Shown in pieces: positions 1-6,385 of a stretch of DNA of 7,679 bases; position 1 is the stretch's first letter; each line of letters opens with the position of its first letter. The DNA comes from Opitutia bacterium (GTDB lineage Bacteria; Verrucomicrobiota; Verrucomicrobiia; Opitutales; UBA953). The DNA lies in the NCBI GenBank assembly GCA_021204635.1, contig JAJPZB010000035.1, positions 1 to 7,679 of the forward strand. The letters are read 5' to 3'. Below the pieces are notes generated by a model that searched no databases, had not been told where the DNA came from, and saw only the letters and a program-made list of their open reading frames with translations. The position numbers were made by a program, and so were the translations under genes.

Positions 1-10
1 TCGTGGTCCC

Positions 11-31
11 CTCCCGCTAACTTAGCGGGAG
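11..31. repeat. Perfect 9-bp hairpin, first of a tandem pair
   Basis: CTCCCGCTA (11-19) and its exact reverse complement TAGCGGGAG (23-31) are separated by a 3-base loop. No T-run follows on either strand, so it is not a standard intrinsic terminator. It lies two bases from a second perfect hairpin, a layout like REP-type paired palindromes, or like the 3' end of a gene to the left of the window. What is seen is the symmetry; any function is inference. Confidence 0.6.
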
Positions 32-33
32 AA

Positions 34-52
34 TCGCGCATTGCATGCGCGA
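34..52. repeat. Perfect 8-bp hairpin, second of a tandem pair
   Basis: TCGCGCAT (34-41) and ATGCGCGA (45-52) are exact reverse complements around a 3-base loop. The gap to the preceding hairpin is only two bases (32-33), so the two could stack as paired stems in RNA or single-stranded DNA. The CA-rich repeat array starts five bases further on. No T-tract is present. Confidence 0.6.
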
Positions 53-56
53 GATA

Positions 57-338
57 GTTGCCACCACCAACCTGCCGCAACAATCCCACCACAAACCTTC
101 GCCACAAACCCATTCCTTACCACAATCCCAGTCTGCTACCACAAACCCAAATCCCACCACAGACCCAATTCTCACCACTAACCCGCCATCACAATCGTGA
201 GGGACGTTAGTCCCGAACAAATCCGTGTGACAACAATCGTGGCAGGTTTGTTGCCACCACCAACCCAACTTTCACCACCAACTCTCCGCTACAATCCTGC
301 CACTATCTCATCACCGACCCCAACTCCTACCACCAACC
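57..338. repeat. Degenerate CA-rich short tandem repeat array, non-coding
   Basis: A loosely conserved core, CCACAAACC or CCACCAACC, recurs with starts near 64, 89, 102, 120, 139, 157, 175, 257, 275 and 330. Weaker copies lie near 78, 189, 289, 300 and 311. The commonest spacing is 18-19 bp, with some at 11-14 bp. The 16-mer GTTGCCACCACCAACC occurs exactly twice, at 57-72 and 250-265. Base use is very lopsided: in 61-180 the plus strand has 57 C and only 6 G. The array is interrupted at about 191-241 by a hairpin-bearing segment. The open frames across it give tryptophan- and cysteine-rich or proline-rich low-complexity peptides with no recognisable domain, and one runs into the tRNA gene, so I treat the stretch as non-coding. 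Apart from the hairpins and this array, I see no gene in 1-349. Confidence 0.6.
191..241. repeat. Hairpin segment bounded by 9-bp direct repeats, inside the CA-rich array
   Basis: ACAATCGTG occurs at 191-199 and again at 233-241. The 33 bp between the copies carry a perfect 5-bp stem, GGGAC (201-205) and GTCCC (210-214), with a 4-base loop. This segment is richer in G than the CA-rich array around it. It could be a small inserted element with a target duplication. Alternatively the direct repeats are simply two array units, since CACAATC is itself a variant of the array core. The second reading is at least as likely. Confidence 0.35.
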
Positions 339-349
339 CGCGTGGCACG

Positions 350-379
350 AAAAAAGCCCGCGTTTGTGGCGGGCTTTTT
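350..379 (-). terminator. Rho-independent terminator of the tRNA-Gly gene
   Basis: GCGGGCTTTTT (369-379) and AAAAAGCCCGC (351-361) form a perfect 11-bp inverted repeat with a 7-base loop. The GC-rich core reads into a run of six T on the minus strand (350-355 on the plus strand). Only three bases (380-382) separate it from the encoded CCA end of the tRNA, so it should end tRNA transcription almost at once. A matching T-run on the other side of the stem means it could also work for plus-strand transcripts. Confidence 0.88.
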
Positions 380-382
380 GAA

Positions 383-457
383 TGGTGCGAGTGGAGGGAG
401 TCGAACCCTCGTCTCAACCTTGGGAAGGTCACATAATAGCCGTTATACTACACTCGC
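383..457 (-). tRNA. tRNA-Gly with CCC anticodon
   Basis: Read on the minus strand this folds as a complete 75-base tRNA with an encoded CCA end. The acceptor stem GCGAGTG pairs perfectly with CACTCGC. The D arm (GTATAACGGCTATTAT) closely resembles that of bacterial tRNA-Gly. The anticodon stem TGACC pairs with GGTTG, using two G-U pairs, around the loop TTCCCAA; the anticodon CCC (plus strand 422-424) reads GGG codons. The T arm is GAGGG, loop TTCGACT, CCCTC. The discriminator base before CCA is A, whereas E. coli tRNA-Gly has U at this position. The gene follows the RodZ-like gene on the same strand after about 100 bp and has its own terminator directly downstream. I could not place a convincing promoter. 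Confidence 0.95.
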
Positions 458-557
458 GGGGAAAATGAGCTGACACGATGTACTTTTTGCATTGTCGCGG
501 CAACAAAATTCCCGCCTTTGTTGTGGCAATTTGTTGTTGTCGCGGGCGCGCAATCCT
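458..557. other. Intergenic spacer with short direct and inverted repeats
   Basis: This 100 bp spacer lies between the RodZ-like gene and the tRNA. It carries TTGTCGCGG twice (492-500 and 537-545) and a 7-bp inverted repeat, CAACAAA (501-507) with TTTGTTG (517-523), around a 9-base loop. There is no T-run suited to termination of the RodZ-like transcript. No good -35/-10 pair for the tRNA was found by eye, although one should exist here if the tRNA is not cotranscribed with the upstream operon. Confidence 0.35.
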
Positions 558-1418
558 TTATTTAAGCGGCTCGACGAGCCATGTGGTCATTTTTCCGCCG
601 CGCCTGCGGTTTTGCGATTCCTCAGCGGTGGGCAGGGTGACGACCTGACCGGCGGGGGCTGTTGTAAACGTCGCCTTGTCGGGGATTTTTATTGTTGCGC
701 CACCGAGAATTTCTTCCGAGATGTAGAGCGTTCCCTTGCCGATAAATTTCTTCGGCGAGCCGGTCACAACATACTCGTTGACGATTTGTCTGCCGCAAAT
801 CGGCTTCCCCGTGTCTTTGTCCCAGCCCGTGTAATTTTCGTATATCGTTATCAGCTGAGAAATATTTGTCTCGACTTCAAATTCGTACATCGGGACGCCG
901 GAATCCGCTTTCTCGCTCGCAGCAACGGTGGTGGTTGCCGGTGTGGCTTCGTCGGAAGAGCCGGAGGAAAGTGCCTTTATGAGAACGATGAGTAGCACGA
1001 TTACAACGACGACCACGACAACAATCGCGACCGGCTTTTTGGCATGCTCGCGCACGAAATTTGTGTCGTTGTCGCCGACGGGCGTGTTGAAAGATGATTC
1101 GCTCTCGTCGGGCTCGCTGTCGTTTTCGCCGATGTCGTATTGCAATTTTCGGTCGTTCGCGTTTGTCCACGCCCACGGCGCCGTTATTTTCTTTTGCGTT
1201 TTGTATGCGGTGACGATTGCGTCGGCGTCCAACTCGAGAAATTTTGCATAGATTCGCAGGAATCCGATTCTGTACACGGGCGCGAGCTTGATGTCTTCGA
1301 AGCGGTCGGACTCCATTGCGCAGATGAATTCTCGTTTGAGGTGGGTTTTGTCGGCGGCGAATTTCTCGTCAATTCCGAGTTTTTCCCGCGCTTCTTTCAA
1401 TTGTTCTCCAATGCTCAT
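558..1418 (-). CDS. RodZ-like membrane protein with N-terminal helix-turn-helix domain
   Basis: A 286-residue protein from the ATG at 1418. A longer reading would start at the TTG at 1433 and add five residues. The ATG is preferred because MSIGEQLKEAR is a typical opening for this family. Residues 1 to about 70 form a helix-turn-helix domain of the RodZ/HTH_25 type, including the family-like stretch YRIGFLRIYAKFLELD. An acidic, Ser/Asn-rich linker (about 95-125) leads to one transmembrane helix (about 129-148) that contains seven consecutive valines. After it come a Ser/Thr/Ala-rich stretch and a domain of roughly 110 residues placed outside the membrane. RodZ links MreB filaments to the cell-wall machinery, so a role in cell shape or envelope is likely. 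The C-terminal domain does not obviously match the usual RodZ periplasmic domain. The gene follows thrB by 66 bp on the same strand and may belong to that operon. Confidence 0.82.
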   Translation of the reverse strand: MSIGEQLKEAREKLGIDEKFAADKTHLKREFICAMESDRFEDIKLAPVYRIGFLRIYAKFLELDADAIVTAYKTQKKITAPWAWTNANDRKLQYDIGENDSEPDESESSFNTPVGDNDTNFVREHAKKPVAIVVVVVVVIVLLIVLIKALSSGSSDEATPATTTVAASEKADSGVPMYEFEVETNISQLITIYENYTGWDKDTGKPICGRQIVNEYVVTGSPKKFIGKGTLYISEEILGGATIKIPDKATFTTAPAGQVVTLPTAEESQNRRRGGKMTTWLVEPLK

Positions 1419-1484
1419 GCTCTTTGGATTCAAATACAGCTTGCGTTTTTCGTAAAGTTATTTTTGCCCAAGCCCGCGCGCGTG

Positions 1485-2387
1485 CTACGGTATAATCGTT
1501 TTTATTGTCGCGCCGAGGTGGTTGACGTGCATTTTCCGGATTCGCCAATGCAGCGAGAGGGTGTCGCAAAAATCTGCGATTTCGTTCCCAAATTCGTCGT
1601 CGTCATCGACGACAACGGCGATGATTGTCGGCCCCGCGCCCGAGACGTATGCGGTGACGGCGTTGTCTGATTCTTTGATGAAATTGAAAACTTTGTCGCC
1701 TTCGGGGATTAGTTTTAGGCGGTAGCTTTGGTGGATTCTGTCCTTGCAACCGGCGCGAATAAGCTGTACATCGGCCTTTTCCATGCCTTCGAGCAGAATC
1801 GGCACGCGCGAGAGATTGTAAATGCAGTCCGACAAATTGTAGGACTTGGGCAAAATGGCGCGCGCTTTCTCAGTGGAGACGCGGACGTCGGGCATTAGCG
1901 CGTAGAAACTCAGCGCGTTGGAAATCGGGTAGTTGTGCCAATACACGAAGTCGTTTTCGATGATTGCCGCGACGAGACCTCCGAATATCGCGGGCGCGAC
2001 GTTGTCTGGGTGGCCTTCGATCAGCGAGGCGATTCGCAGAATTTCTTCTTTGTCGAAATTGAGACCCGCGATTTTGTTCGCCGCCATGATTCCCGCGACA
2101 ATGCAGGTAGAACTCGAGCCGAGCCCGCTGCAAAGCGGCAAATCCGCGTCAAAATGTATGCTCAACGGCGGGATGTGCCTGCCGTAGCTCTTCATCGTTT
2201 TTTCGAGCGTCGTATAGACGAGATTATTTTCCGGCGCGGAAAATTCCGCTTCGCAGCCGGTTATCGTGAGCCCCTCGCCGCCGGTTTCAAATGTGAAGCG
2301 GTTGAACATGTCGAAGGCGACGCCCATGACGTCGAACCCGGGCCCGATGTTCGCGCTTGTCGCGGGGACGGAGATTTTAAATTTCAT
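1485..2387 (-). CDS. thrB: Homoserine kinase
   Basis: A 300-residue GHMP-family kinase that phosphorylates homoserine with ATP to give O-phosphohomoserine, the substrate of threonine synthase, in the cytoplasm. Motifs appear in the expected order. ATSANIGPGFD is at 10-19. The ATP-binding glycine/serine loop PLCSGLGSSST is at 84-94. EGHPDNVAPAIFGGL at 124-138 is the part that includes the homoserine-binding region. VSGAGPT is at 248-254. The length is normal for bacterial ThrB (about 300). A run of four aspartates (261-264) is a small oddity. The start ATG at 2387 gives the classic N-terminus but has no Shine-Dalgarno sequence. It follows hom by 46 bp on the same strand, so the two enzymes catalyse consecutive steps and are very probably cotranscribed. 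thrC is not in the window. Confidence 0.95.
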   Translation of the reverse strand: MKFKISVPATSANIGPGFDVMGVAFDMFNRFTFETGGEGLTITGCEAEFSAPENNLVYTTLEKTMKSYGRHIPPLSIHFDADLPLCSGLGSSSTCIVAGIMAANKIAGLNFDKEEILRIASLIEGHPDNVAPAIFGGLVAAIIENDFVYWHNYPISNALSFYALMPDVRVSTEKARAILPKSYNLSDCIYNLSRVPILLEGMEKADVQLIRAGCKDRIHQSYRLKLIPEGDKVFNFIKESDNAVTAYVSGAGPTIIAVVVDDDDEFGNEIADFCDTLSLHWRIRKMHVNHLGATIKTIIP

Positions 2388-2433
2388 GATTTTGCGAGGA
2401 AACGATTTTTGCTTTGGGGAAACGGCTCCGCGC

Positions 2434-3768
2434 TTATTCTCGCGTCGATTCGTATATGCGCAGGAGCAGGGGCTTTGTCCGCACCTGCGGCAGGGCTTCG
2501 AGTTCCGCTGTGACTTTTTCCATGATGGCTTCCGAGGTCGGGTAAGTCGCCATCGTCACCGTGCCGCGTCTTTCGCCCGGGTGTTCATACGTGATTACTC
2601 GCGCGATGGACACGTTGTTTTGCGCGAACACGTTGTAAACCCCGACCAAGATGCCGGGCTCGTCAACGACCGAAATGCGCAGGTAAAACTTGGAGCAAAT
2701 TTCGTCCATCGTCGCCATGCGCGCGGATTCTCCGAGGCGCTTGCACGCTTCGAGATCTTGCTTCGTGAGGAATTTGTGCGCGTTGTCGCGAATGCCGATC
2801 ATGGCGTCAACGATGTCGGAAATTACGGCGGAGGAAGTGGCGTCGCGCCCCGCGCCGCGGCCGATGAGGATCGTCGTTCCTGCGACGTCGCCGGAGAGCT
2901 TTATCGCGTTGTAAACGCCATCGACGCGCGCGAGCGTCTTGTCAAGCGGAATCAGCGCGGGATAGACGCCGACGGACATTGCGCCGGTCTTGAAGTCGCG
3001 CCGAATCATGCCGATGAGCTTGATCCGGTAGCCGAAATCGCGTGCGCGGTGCATGTCTTCGAGCGTGACTTGGCGGATTCCCTCCACGAGCGCATCGTCT
3101 TCCGATACCCACTTGCCGTGCGCCAAAAACGCGAGAATAACGGCTTTGTGAAAGGCGTCCCAGCCGTCGAGGTCGAGGCTGTCGTCCTGCTCGACATAGC
3201 CGAGCGATTTTGCGTCTTCCAAAATTTCTTCGTATGACTTTCCCTCGGCTTCCATGCGCGAGAGAATGTAGTTGCAGGTGCCGTTTATTATGCCCGCGAT
3301 GGAGGCGAAGCGGTTGGCGACAAGGCCTTCGCGCAACGTCTTTATTATCGGAATTGCGCCGGCGACAGACGCCTCAAAATAGTAGTGACCGCCAAACTTG
3401 CTGACCGCGTCAAAAAGCTCGCGGCCGGATTTGTAAATCAGCGCCTTGTTTGCGGTGACGACGACTTTCCCGAGCTTCAGCGCCGCGAGCGTGTAGTCTT
3501 TCGCCTCCTCGGTGCCGCCCATCAATTCGCAGACAATCGTCACGGCGGGATCGTTGACGACAGACATCGGGTCGTCTGTCAAAACGCCGGCGGGCACGAC
3601 GACATCGCGCTTCCGGTTGATGTTTTTCACCGCGATGCGCGGGAAAGAAATTTTTACTCCGAGGCGAGCTTCGAGCGTCTCGCGTTGCGCGTTCAGGTGT
3701 TTCCAAACGCCTTGCCCGACAGTGCCGAAGCCGATGAAACCAATCCCAATGGTTTTTTGTTCCTTCAT
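2434..3768 (-). CDS. hom: Homoserine dehydrogenase with C-terminal ACT domain
   Basis: A 444-residue monofunctional enzyme that reduces aspartate 4-semialdehyde to homoserine with NAD(P)H, the branch point towards threonine and methionine. The Rossmann motif GFIGFGTVG is at 10-18 and TANKAL at 105-110. The substrate-domain motifs are EASVAGAIPI (132-141) and GIINGTCNYIL (159-169). LDGWDAFHK (200-208) holds the family's conserved Asp (D204) and Lys (K208). The more usual DPxxD segment just before it reads DDSLD here. Residues from about 361 form an ACT domain (FYLRISVVDEPGILVGVYNV), which in this family usually gives feedback control by threonine or another amino acid. There is no fused aspartokinase, unlike E. 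coli ThrA. It starts at the ATG at 3768, 22 bp after plsY, behind an A-rich leader without a Shine-Dalgarno sequence. Confidence 0.96.
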   Translation of the reverse strand: MKEQKTIGIGFIGFGTVGQGVWKHLNAQRETLEARLGVKISFPRIAVKNINRKRDVVVPAGVLTDDPMSVVNDPAVTIVCELMGGTEEAKDYTLAALKLGKVVVTANKALIYKSGRELFDAVSKFGGHYYFEASVAGAIPIIKTLREGLVANRFASIAGIINGTCNYILSRMEAEGKSYEEILEDAKSLGYVEQDDSLDLDGWDAFHKAVILAFLAHGKWVSEDDALVEGIRQVTLEDMHRARDFGYRIKLIGMIRRDFKTGAMSVGVYPALIPLDKTLARVDGVYNAIKLSGDVAGTTILIGRGAGRDATSSAVISDIVDAMIGIRDNAHKFLTKQDLEACKRLGESARMATMDEICSKFYLRISVVDEPGILVGVYNVFAQNNVSIARVITYEHPGERRGTVTMATYPTSEAIMEKVTAELEALPQVRTKPLLLRIYESTRE

Positions 3769-3790
3769 TTTTTTTCAAAAGATTTCGTGT

Positions 3791-4465
3791 TTATTTTTTC
3801 TTCGCGAAACTGTTTTCCTCGCCGCGTATCAGGCGACGGATGTTCGAGTGGTGCATCACGATGATGAAAATCATTATCGCGCAACAAAACCAGAAGTGCA
3901 CAAAGCCGTAGCCGAGTGCCGGTGCGAATTTGATGAGCAAAAATGCGGCGCAGGGAAGAAAAATCCCGAACGCAATTGACGCGATTGCGACAATGCGCGA
4001 CCAGAAATAGAAAATTACCCACACCACCAACGCGAGCAAGACTGCGACAGGCATTGCGCCGAGCAGGGCTCCGATCGTCGCTGAAACGCCTTTTCCGCCC
4101 TTGAATTTCAAAAAGCACGAAAAGCAATGCCCCGCGACGGCGCCCGCCAAGCCGCAAAATTGCGAGATCGCGAGAGCCGTTTCGCGCGCACCGTCGTTGC
4201 CAAATTCCACGCTTTCCGCGACAAAGCCGAAGACGACAATCGGCAAAAACGCCGCAACAAAACCTTTCAGCGCGTCAAGAAAAAAAACCGTGTTTCCCGC
4301 TTTTTTCCCGCACACGCGCTTCACGTTTGTCGCGCCCGGATTGCCGCTCCCAACCTTGAAAATATCCACGCCAAAGCGCTTCGCGACAATGACGGCAAAC
4401 GGAATTGCGCCAAGAAAATATCCGACCACGAAAAATATAATCGGGAAGTAAATTGTCGGAGACAT
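3791..4465 (-). CDS. plsY: Acyl-phosphate:glycerol-3-phosphate acyltransferase PlsY
   Basis: A 224-residue polytopic inner-membrane enzyme that moves the acyl group from acyl-phosphate to glycerol-3-phosphate to make lysophosphatidic acid, the first committed step of phospholipid synthesis. All three family motifs are visible: GSGNPGATN (39-47), GHCFSCFLKFKGGKGVSAT (112-130) and HHSNIRRL (205-212). In the second motif a serine stands where many homologues have proline (GHxFP). Hydrophobic segments lie at about 5-27, 61-85, 100-116, 129-155, 156-180 and 188-205. The open frame continues upstream to a TTG at 4522. The ATG at 4465 is preferred because it begins MSPTIYFPII, directly before the first membrane helix, and gives a typical length. 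It is the first minus-strand gene left of the divergent region and probably heads the plsY-hom-thrB unit. Confidence 0.94.
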   Translation of the reverse strand: MSPTIYFPIIFFVVGYFLGAIPFAVIVAKRFGVDIFKVGSGNPGATNVKRVCGKKAGNTVFFLDALKGFVAAFLPIVVFGFVAESVEFGNDGARETALAISQFCGLAGAVAGHCFSCFLKFKGGKGVSATIGALLGAMPVAVLLALVVWVIFYFWSRIVAIASIAFGIFLPCAAFLLIKFAPALGYGFVHFWFCCAIMIFIIVMHHSNIRRLIRGEENSFAKKK

Positions 4466-4697
4466 TTTGAATTGAAAAAGATTTGCGGCAACGGGACACA
4501 CGCGCCCCGTAAAAGAGGGCAAACCCTATCGATAACAATCGCAGTTAGCAAGCAACTAACGGGAAGAGTTGTGGAAAGCCCGCTGTTGCGCGCCGGCGGC
4601 GGCTGAAATTTTCCCCGCGCCGGTATTGTCGCCGAGCGGATTTGGTGGCGTTGTCGCGCTTGCAATCCAAGCGGAAAAAGAATGAAATGCGCGCCCG
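4466..4697. promoter_or_regulatory. Divergent intergenic region between plsY and nadB
   Basis: This 232 bp gap should hold promoters for both the leftward plsY unit and the rightward nadB gene. Visible structure: an 8-bp palindrome TATCGATA beginning near 4527, a 5-bp stem GTTAG (4544-4548) with CTAAC (4556-4560), GC-rich sequence around 4590-4620, and one copy of the octamer TTGTCGCG at 4651-4658. No strong -35/-10 pair is clear on either strand. The only near-match for nadB is TTGCAA (4660-4665), 17 bp, then TGAAAT (4683-4688), which lacks the key second-position A of the -10 box. A role for the palindrome as an operator, for example for a NAD-responsive repressor, is speculation. Confidence 0.4.
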
Positions 4698-6335
4698 ATG
4701 AAATTTGACATTATCGTTATCGGAAGCGGGATCGCAGGTCTGAGTTTCGCGATAAAATCCGCCGCGAACGGCTTCAAGGTCGCGGTCGTCACGAAAAAGG
4801 CATCCGCCGAATCCAATACCAACCACGCGCAGGGCGGGATTGCCTGCGTTTACGACAAGGCGGACGATTTTGAAAACCACGTCAGGGACACGCTCATCGC
4901 AGGCGCGGGGCTTTGCGACGAAGCCGCGACGCGCGCAATCGTCAAGGCGGCGCCCGCGCGGATAAAGGAACTCATCGAGATCGGCGTGAAATTTTCAAAG
5001 GGCGCCGACGGAAATTACGACTTGACACGCGAGGGCGGACACTCGCACCGGCGCATTCTCCACGCCGACGATCTGACCGGCAAAGCGATAGAAGACGCGC
5101 TGCTCGTCGTCGCCACAAAGAGCGAGAACATCAGGTTTTTTGAATATCACATGGCGATCGATTTGATCACCGCAGCGAGGTTGCCGGGCTCGAAAATCGA
5201 CGCCGGCTCGCCCGAAGACCGCGTTCTCGGCGCATATGTCTTGGATGTCGCGAGCGGGAAAATTTCCGCGTTTCGCGCCGACGCCGTCGTCCTCGCAGCC
5301 GGCGGAATAGGGCAGGTTTACCAATACACGACAAACCCAGACATCGCCACGGGCGACGGAATCGCGATGGCATATCGCGCCGGCGCCCTCGTGAGGAACA
5401 TGGAATTTGTGCAGTTTCACCCAACCGCGCTTTTCGCGACAGACGGCTCGCGCGAGCTCATCTCCGAATCCGTGCGCGGAGAAGGCGCGATTTTGCGCGA
5501 CATTTCGGGGCGCGCGTTCATGAAGGAATACGACGCTCGCGGGGATCTCGCGCCGCGCGATGTCGTCGCCCGCGCAATTGATTCCGAGATGAAAAAGACC
5601 GGCGCGCCGCATGTTTGGCTCGACATCACGCACGAGCCGGAAAGCTATTTGCGCGAACGCTTCCCGCATATCTTCGGGGTTTGCCTCTCCCACGGAATCA
5701 ACATGGCGAAAGACAAAGTCCCCGTCGTGCCTGCCGAACACTATCTCTGCGGCGGCGTGAAAACCGACATGAACGCGGCGACAAACGTCCCCGGGCTCTA
5801 CGCCTGCGGCGAGACTGCGTGCACTGGGCTTCACGGTGCGAACAGGCTTGCGTCAAACTCGCTGCTCGAAGCTGTCGTTCTCGCGCACAACGGCGCGGCG
5901 GCTGTCAAGGAATATTTGTCGCGGCAAAAGGCTGATGCCCCCGCAGAAATCCCCGATTGGCAGGACGGAAATGTGCAGGATTCCGACGAACGCGTCGTTA
6001 TCGCGCACAACTGGGACGAAGTGCGCCGCGCGATGTGGGATTATGTCGGGATCGTGCGCACGACAAAGCGGCTCCATCGCGCGCTGCGCCGAGTGACGAT
6101 GCTCAAAAAGGAAATCAACGATTATTACTGGAATTTCAAGGTCGAGGCAAAATTGCTCGAGCTGCGCAACATCGTCCAAGTCGCCGAAATCGTCATTTTG
6201 TGCGCGCTCCAACGCCACGAGAGCCGAGGCTTGCACTTCACTTTGGACTACAAAACGACTTCGCCGGAAATCTACGATTCCGTCGCAATCCTCCCGCGCG
6301 TCAAACCCGAAGACCGTGCCGCCAACAAACTTTGA
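4698..6335 (+). CDS. nadB: L-aspartate oxidase
   Basis: A 545-residue FAD enzyme that oxidises L-aspartate to iminoaspartate, which NadA then turns into quinolinate for NAD synthesis; it is cytoplasmic. The N-terminal dinucleotide-binding motif is VIGSGIAGLS (7-16), followed by NTNHAQGGIA (40-49). REGGHSHRRILHADDLTG (111-128) supplies the conserved Glu112. Further motifs are the FAD segment AAGGIGQVYQYTTNP (200-214), EFVQFHPTAL (236-245, His241), APRDVVARAID (285-295, with the conserved active-site Arg) and PAEHYLCGG (345-353, His348). GLHGANRLASNSLLEA at 377-392 is the family C-terminal flavin motif. A helical C-terminal domain of the succinate dehydrogenase/aspartate oxidase flavoprotein type follows. 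Motif spacing and length fit NadB (about 540 residues) better than SdhA or FrdA. No nadA or nadC lies next to it. The ATG at 4698 puts the Rossmann motif at the N-terminus, but no Shine-Dalgarno sequence precedes it. Confidence 0.96.
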   Translation: MKFDIIVIGSGIAGLSFAIKSAANGFKVAVVTKKASAESNTNHAQGGIACVYDKADDFENHVRDTLIAGAGLCDEAATRAIVKAAPARIKELIEIGVKFSKGADGNYDLTREGGHSHRRILHADDLTGKAIEDALLVVATKSENIRFFEYHMAIDLITAARLPGSKIDAGSPEDRVLGAYVLDVASGKISAFRADAVVLAAGGIGQVYQYTTNPDIATGDGIAMAYRAGALVRNMEFVQFHPTALFATDGSRELISESVRGEGAILRDISGRAFMKEYDARGDLAPRDVVARAIDSEMKKTGAPHVWLDITHEPESYLRERFPHIFGVCLSHGINMAKDKVPVVPAEHYLCGGVKTDMNAATNVPGLYACGETACTGLHGANRLASNSLLEAVVLAHNGAAAVKEYLSRQKADAPAEIPDWQDGNVQDSDERVVIAHNWDEVRRAMWDYVGIVRTTKRLHRALRRVTMLKKEINDYYWNFKVEAKLLELRNIVQVAEIVILCALQRHESRGLHFTLDYKTTSPEIYDSVAILPRVKPEDRAANKL

Positions 6336-6365
6336 GCAGGCGGGCTCACTCCGCGCCGCCAAACT

Positions 6366-6381
6366 GCAAAAATACTTTTGC
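6366..6381. terminator. Weak hairpin between convergent nadB and SGNH genes
   Basis: GCAAAA (6366-6371) and TTTTGC (6376-6381) form a perfect but mostly A-T 6-bp stem with a 4-base loop, in the 50 bp gap where two convergent genes end. Upstream, GGCGG and CCGCC could form a second loose stem. Neither has the GC-rich stem plus T-run seen beside the tRNA. It may help termination from both sides, but the evidence is thin. Confidence 0.25.
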
Positions 6382-6385
6382 CAAG

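Noticed and set aside
17..268. Minus-strand open frame of 83 codons across the repeat array
   Set aside because: The predicted peptide is low-complexity, rich in Trp, Cys and Val, produced by the CA-rich repeats, and matches no domain. The frame also runs through one of the tandem hairpins and most of the other.
57..338. Possible CRISPR array
   Set aside because: Units are 11-19 bp apart, poorly conserved, and there are no 30-40 bp unique spacers or cas genes.
197..436. Plus-strand open frame of 79 codons ending in WRESNPRL
   Set aside because: The end is the antisense of the tRNA-Gly gene, a well-known source of false proteins; the rest is proline/threonine-rich repeat translation.
2266..3237. 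Plus-strand 323-codon open frame
   Set aside because: It lies antisense to thrB and hom, which have clear catalytic motifs. GC-rich codon use creates long shadow frames on the opposite strand.
4466..4522. Upstream extension of PlsY to a TTG start
   Set aside because: The 19 added residues are not typical of the family, and the ATG at 4465 directly precedes the first membrane helix and gives a normal length.
4660..4688. Possible nadB promoter giving a nearly leaderless transcript
   Set aside because: TTGCAA and TGAAAT are 17 bp apart, but the -10 box lacks the essential second-position A, so the match is too weak to annotate.
4995..5834. Minus-strand 279-codon open frame inside nadB
   Set aside because: It is a shadow of the unmistakable L-aspartate oxidase frame, with no recognisable domain of its own.
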